NCBI GenBank assembly: GCA_002811675.1
Contig: PDIM01000070.1
Location: 105,234-126,159 of the forward strand
Source: Ichthyosporea sp. XGB-2017a
Taxonomy: Eukaryota > Opisthokonta > Ichthyosporea
DNA: 20,926 nucleotides
Direction: 5' to 3'
Position 1 is the first letter of the stretch. Every line of letters begins with the position of its first letter. The notes under the pieces are model-generated. The model saw nothing but the letters and a program-made list of their open reading frames with translations. It was not told the origin of the DNA and did not search any database. Of the stretch, positions 19,441-20,926 are shown piece after piece. The position numbers and the translations under genes are program-made.

Positions 19441-19825
19441 TTACCATGGGCTAAAGCTAAAAATGGGCATGTCATGCAAGTCTCTCGATTCCATATGCTC
19501 AAAAGTCTTGAGGTACTTTTTTGTTAGTGAAAACAACTCTTCGCCTTCACTTTGAAGCTGAGGATCCTTATAATCGTATAGTGTATATATTGCTCTTGGT
19601 TGTACACTTGGTTGTACACAAAGCTACCTAGAGATATAATTTACTTATGCAGGGAGAAAGAAATACATCTATTTCATCATCATTCACTATTTTCTAATCG
19701 GTTGTTGGCGGCTTTGAAAAACTTACTGTATGCGTTTCAAATACATGAAGAAGAGCTACAATGAATTTGCGTCTATAACTTAGCATAGTTCGCTCAAGAG
19801 CATGATGAGATTCTTCATCACTAGG
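19441..19825 (-). CDS. Unrecognised gene, last two exons (5' part not resolved)
   Basis: Proposed exons 19825-19727 and 19623-19441, with a 103-nt phase-0 intron (donor GTAAGT, acceptor GGTAG). They encode about 32 residues starting PSDEESHHALERTMLSY, joined to a 60-residue C-terminal exon with RAIYTLYDYKDPQ and ending SFSPW before TAA. Composition (Glu, Lys, His, Leu-rich helices), a consensus donor and an intron length like the others here support real coding sequence. A preceding 33-nt exon at 19910-19878 (reading A-M-R-A-T-L-G-Y-P-Q-M, acceptor TTTTGCAG) would join in phase 0 across a 52-nt intron, but a different frame over the same bases also looks protein-like, so I do not insist. An in-frame ATG in the first exon would give a small protein of about 80 residues. 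I do not recognise the family. Confidence 0.4.
19596..19619. repeat. 12-bp tandem duplication inside the terminal exon
   Basis: TTGGTTGTACAC occurs twice head to tail (19596-19607 and 19608-19619). On the minus strand it lies in the proposed last exon and, being 12 bp, keeps the frame, giving V-Q-P-S then V-Q-P-R. It is a recent replication-slippage type duplication. Confidence 0.75.
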
Positions 19826-20269
19826 CTAGTTACATCTCTCCCTGGTAAAGGGATATTATTCGTTTAAGGAAGTAAACCATTTGGGGATAGCCTAGCGTCG
19901 CCCGCATTGCCTGCAAAACAAAAGTCTTCTATTTGGCTAAATAATGACTTGAGAAAGCATGGTTCATCCTGAGAATGAGCTGAGAATTTCTAATTAGAAT
20001 GGCGAAAGAATTTTGAATTCTGAGGGTGAACAACATCGTTCATCGGACATGAGAAAATGAAACACATTTGACACGTTTGTTCGGGTGTTTGAAATCATCA
20101 TATTTATATATGGCTGCATTGAATATTGCTTACAATCCGAGGTACATCTATGAATTACACAACTCATCAATTTGGAAACAAGTATACTTTAAAACGGTGG
20201 GTGGGAATATAAATGGGAATGAACACATATCACAGCTGAAGCAAGATCAATGTGTTATATTCTCTAGCA

Positions 20270-20295
20270 CTTCCAGATGAAGCTTCCAGATGAAG
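20270..20295. repeat. 13-bp tandem duplication
   Basis: CTTCCAGATGAAG is present twice in direct succession (20270-20282 and 20283-20295), in apparently non-coding DNA. Slippage is the simplest origin. Confidence 0.75.
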
Positions 20296-20605
20296 AGCAG
20301 GGATTACAGTAGCATGGTGCACTAAGCACTTGTGATTTTTATGTCATCTTGCAAATCATGTTTGTAATAGTTCTGCAATAAAAACATCTTGAACAGCTAA
20401 ATATTTCAGAATTGACTAAAGATATAAATAACTTTTACGTAGCAAGTAGAAAATACCAAATCGAAAACTAAACCATTTATATACGTCCAAATTATGGTAG
20501 TCTGAGCTGTACGTAGCTGCTGCCAGCTTCTACATAATTTTTAATTTTTGAGGAAATATAATTTGATTTTAAGCAGGGGGATTCACTAACTATGAAATGT
20601 ATGGG

Positions 20606-20622
20606 AAAAGTGGGCCACTTTT
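20606..20622. repeat. 17-nt palindrome
   Basis: AAAAGTGG, one G, then CCACTTTT form a perfect palindrome with a single central base. It lies in AT-rich intergenic DNA; function unknown. Confidence 0.6.
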
Positions 20623-20926
20623 TCTGATCTAAAACAAAGTCTAATTATAAACTCTTAAGCATTTTCACTCTTATAGATCCTACTCTTTTGCATTTTTGAC
20701 TGTCACCCACTGCTTCGATTTTTTTGAGATTTGGCATGTGTATTTTTGGGACACTGTAAGCTTCCATTTGACGCTAATTTGAAGGGAATTGGTCAAAGAC
20801 TCTCTAAGTATTGAATAAACATGTTGAAAGCAAACTGGATGCTTAAAACCAAACTCTAATGTACCAAAGTTAACTATGAAAATGAAAAAAAAAGAAAAAA
20901 ATTCAAATTTTGAAATTTTTTGTATG

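Larger units (their letters stand above)
19911..20926. other. Right flank, AT-rich, no supported gene
   Basis: About 1 kb of AT-rich DNA. Upstream exons of the gene ending at 19441 may lie here or beyond the window, but no exon chain could be built. Short minus-strand openings exist (for example 19989-19864) with conflicting frames. It holds a 13-bp tandem duplication and a 17-nt palindrome. The last 350 nt have A/T runs and look like old repetitive or intergenic sequence; no terminal repeats or transposase are visible. Confidence 0.4.

Noticed and set aside
19864-19989. 41-codon minus-strand frame with protein-like composition
   Set aside because: No donor joins it in frame to the well-supported downstream exons, and it conflicts with the frame that does. 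It is kept only as a sign that the exon structure is unresolved.
20040-20110. Possible exon with CAG acceptor reading a Lys/Asp-rich peptide to a TGA
   Set aside because: About 24 codons with no compatible upstream donor at a plausible distance; too weak to call.
20580-20926. Possible transposon remnant
   Set aside because: AT-rich with a palindrome, but there are no terminal repeats, target duplication or coding remnant, and copy number cannot be judged from one window.

Overview
Organism. The window is eukaryotic nuclear DNA. Five genes run as long open frames or as frames joined by short introns (76-112 nt for the well-supported ones) with GT...AG ends, mostly GTAAGT-like donors and CTAAC/CTAAA/CTGAC-like branch sites. 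AATAAA signals follow the stops. An axonemal PGP-repeat (ODF3/CIMAP-like) gene implies a flagellated stage. Receptor-type class III adenylyl cyclases with a dCache-like ectodomain, GC around 40 percent and short introns suggest a zoosporic microbial eukaryote. A chytrid-type fungus is my best guess, but the sequence alone does not prove it.

Layout. 1-1436: no convincing gene. 1437-2543 (+): four-exon ODF3-like gene. 2699-13675 (-): three tandem paralogous receptor adenylyl cyclases, here called AC-A (2699-5986), AC-B (6547-9838, two exons) and AC-C (10556-13675). 14644-17281 (-): VPS53, a GARP/EARP tethering subunit, two exons. 17910-18665 (-): two-exon HD-domain diiron oxygenase of the PhnZ/TmpB type. 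19441 to about 19825 or 19910 (-): the 3' part of an unrecognised spliced gene. 19911-20926: AT-rich DNA with small repeats and no gene I can support. No transposon, retroelement, tRNA, rRNA or CRISPR array was recognised.

How the genes relate. The three cyclases are the core of the window. Each reads N-terminal disordered tail, C2-like fold, TM1, dCache-like ectodomain, TM2, HAMP-like linker, class III catalytic domain, helical repeat and a conserved W-x-G-x-R-x-M-x-T-K C-terminus. All catalytic residues I can check are intact, so this looks like a locally expanded family of extracellular-signal receptors making cAMP. AC-B and AC-C resemble each other more than AC-A. The ODF3-like gene would serve the flagellum, and VPS53 is housekeeping. 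The PhnZ-like enzyme would cleave a C-P bond of a hydroxyphosphonate; its usual partner (a PhnY*/TmpA 2-oxoglutarate oxygenase) is not in the window.

The three cyclase reading frames are open upstream only to TTG codons, so starts were moved to the first in-frame ATG. For AC-B this required adding an upstream exon.
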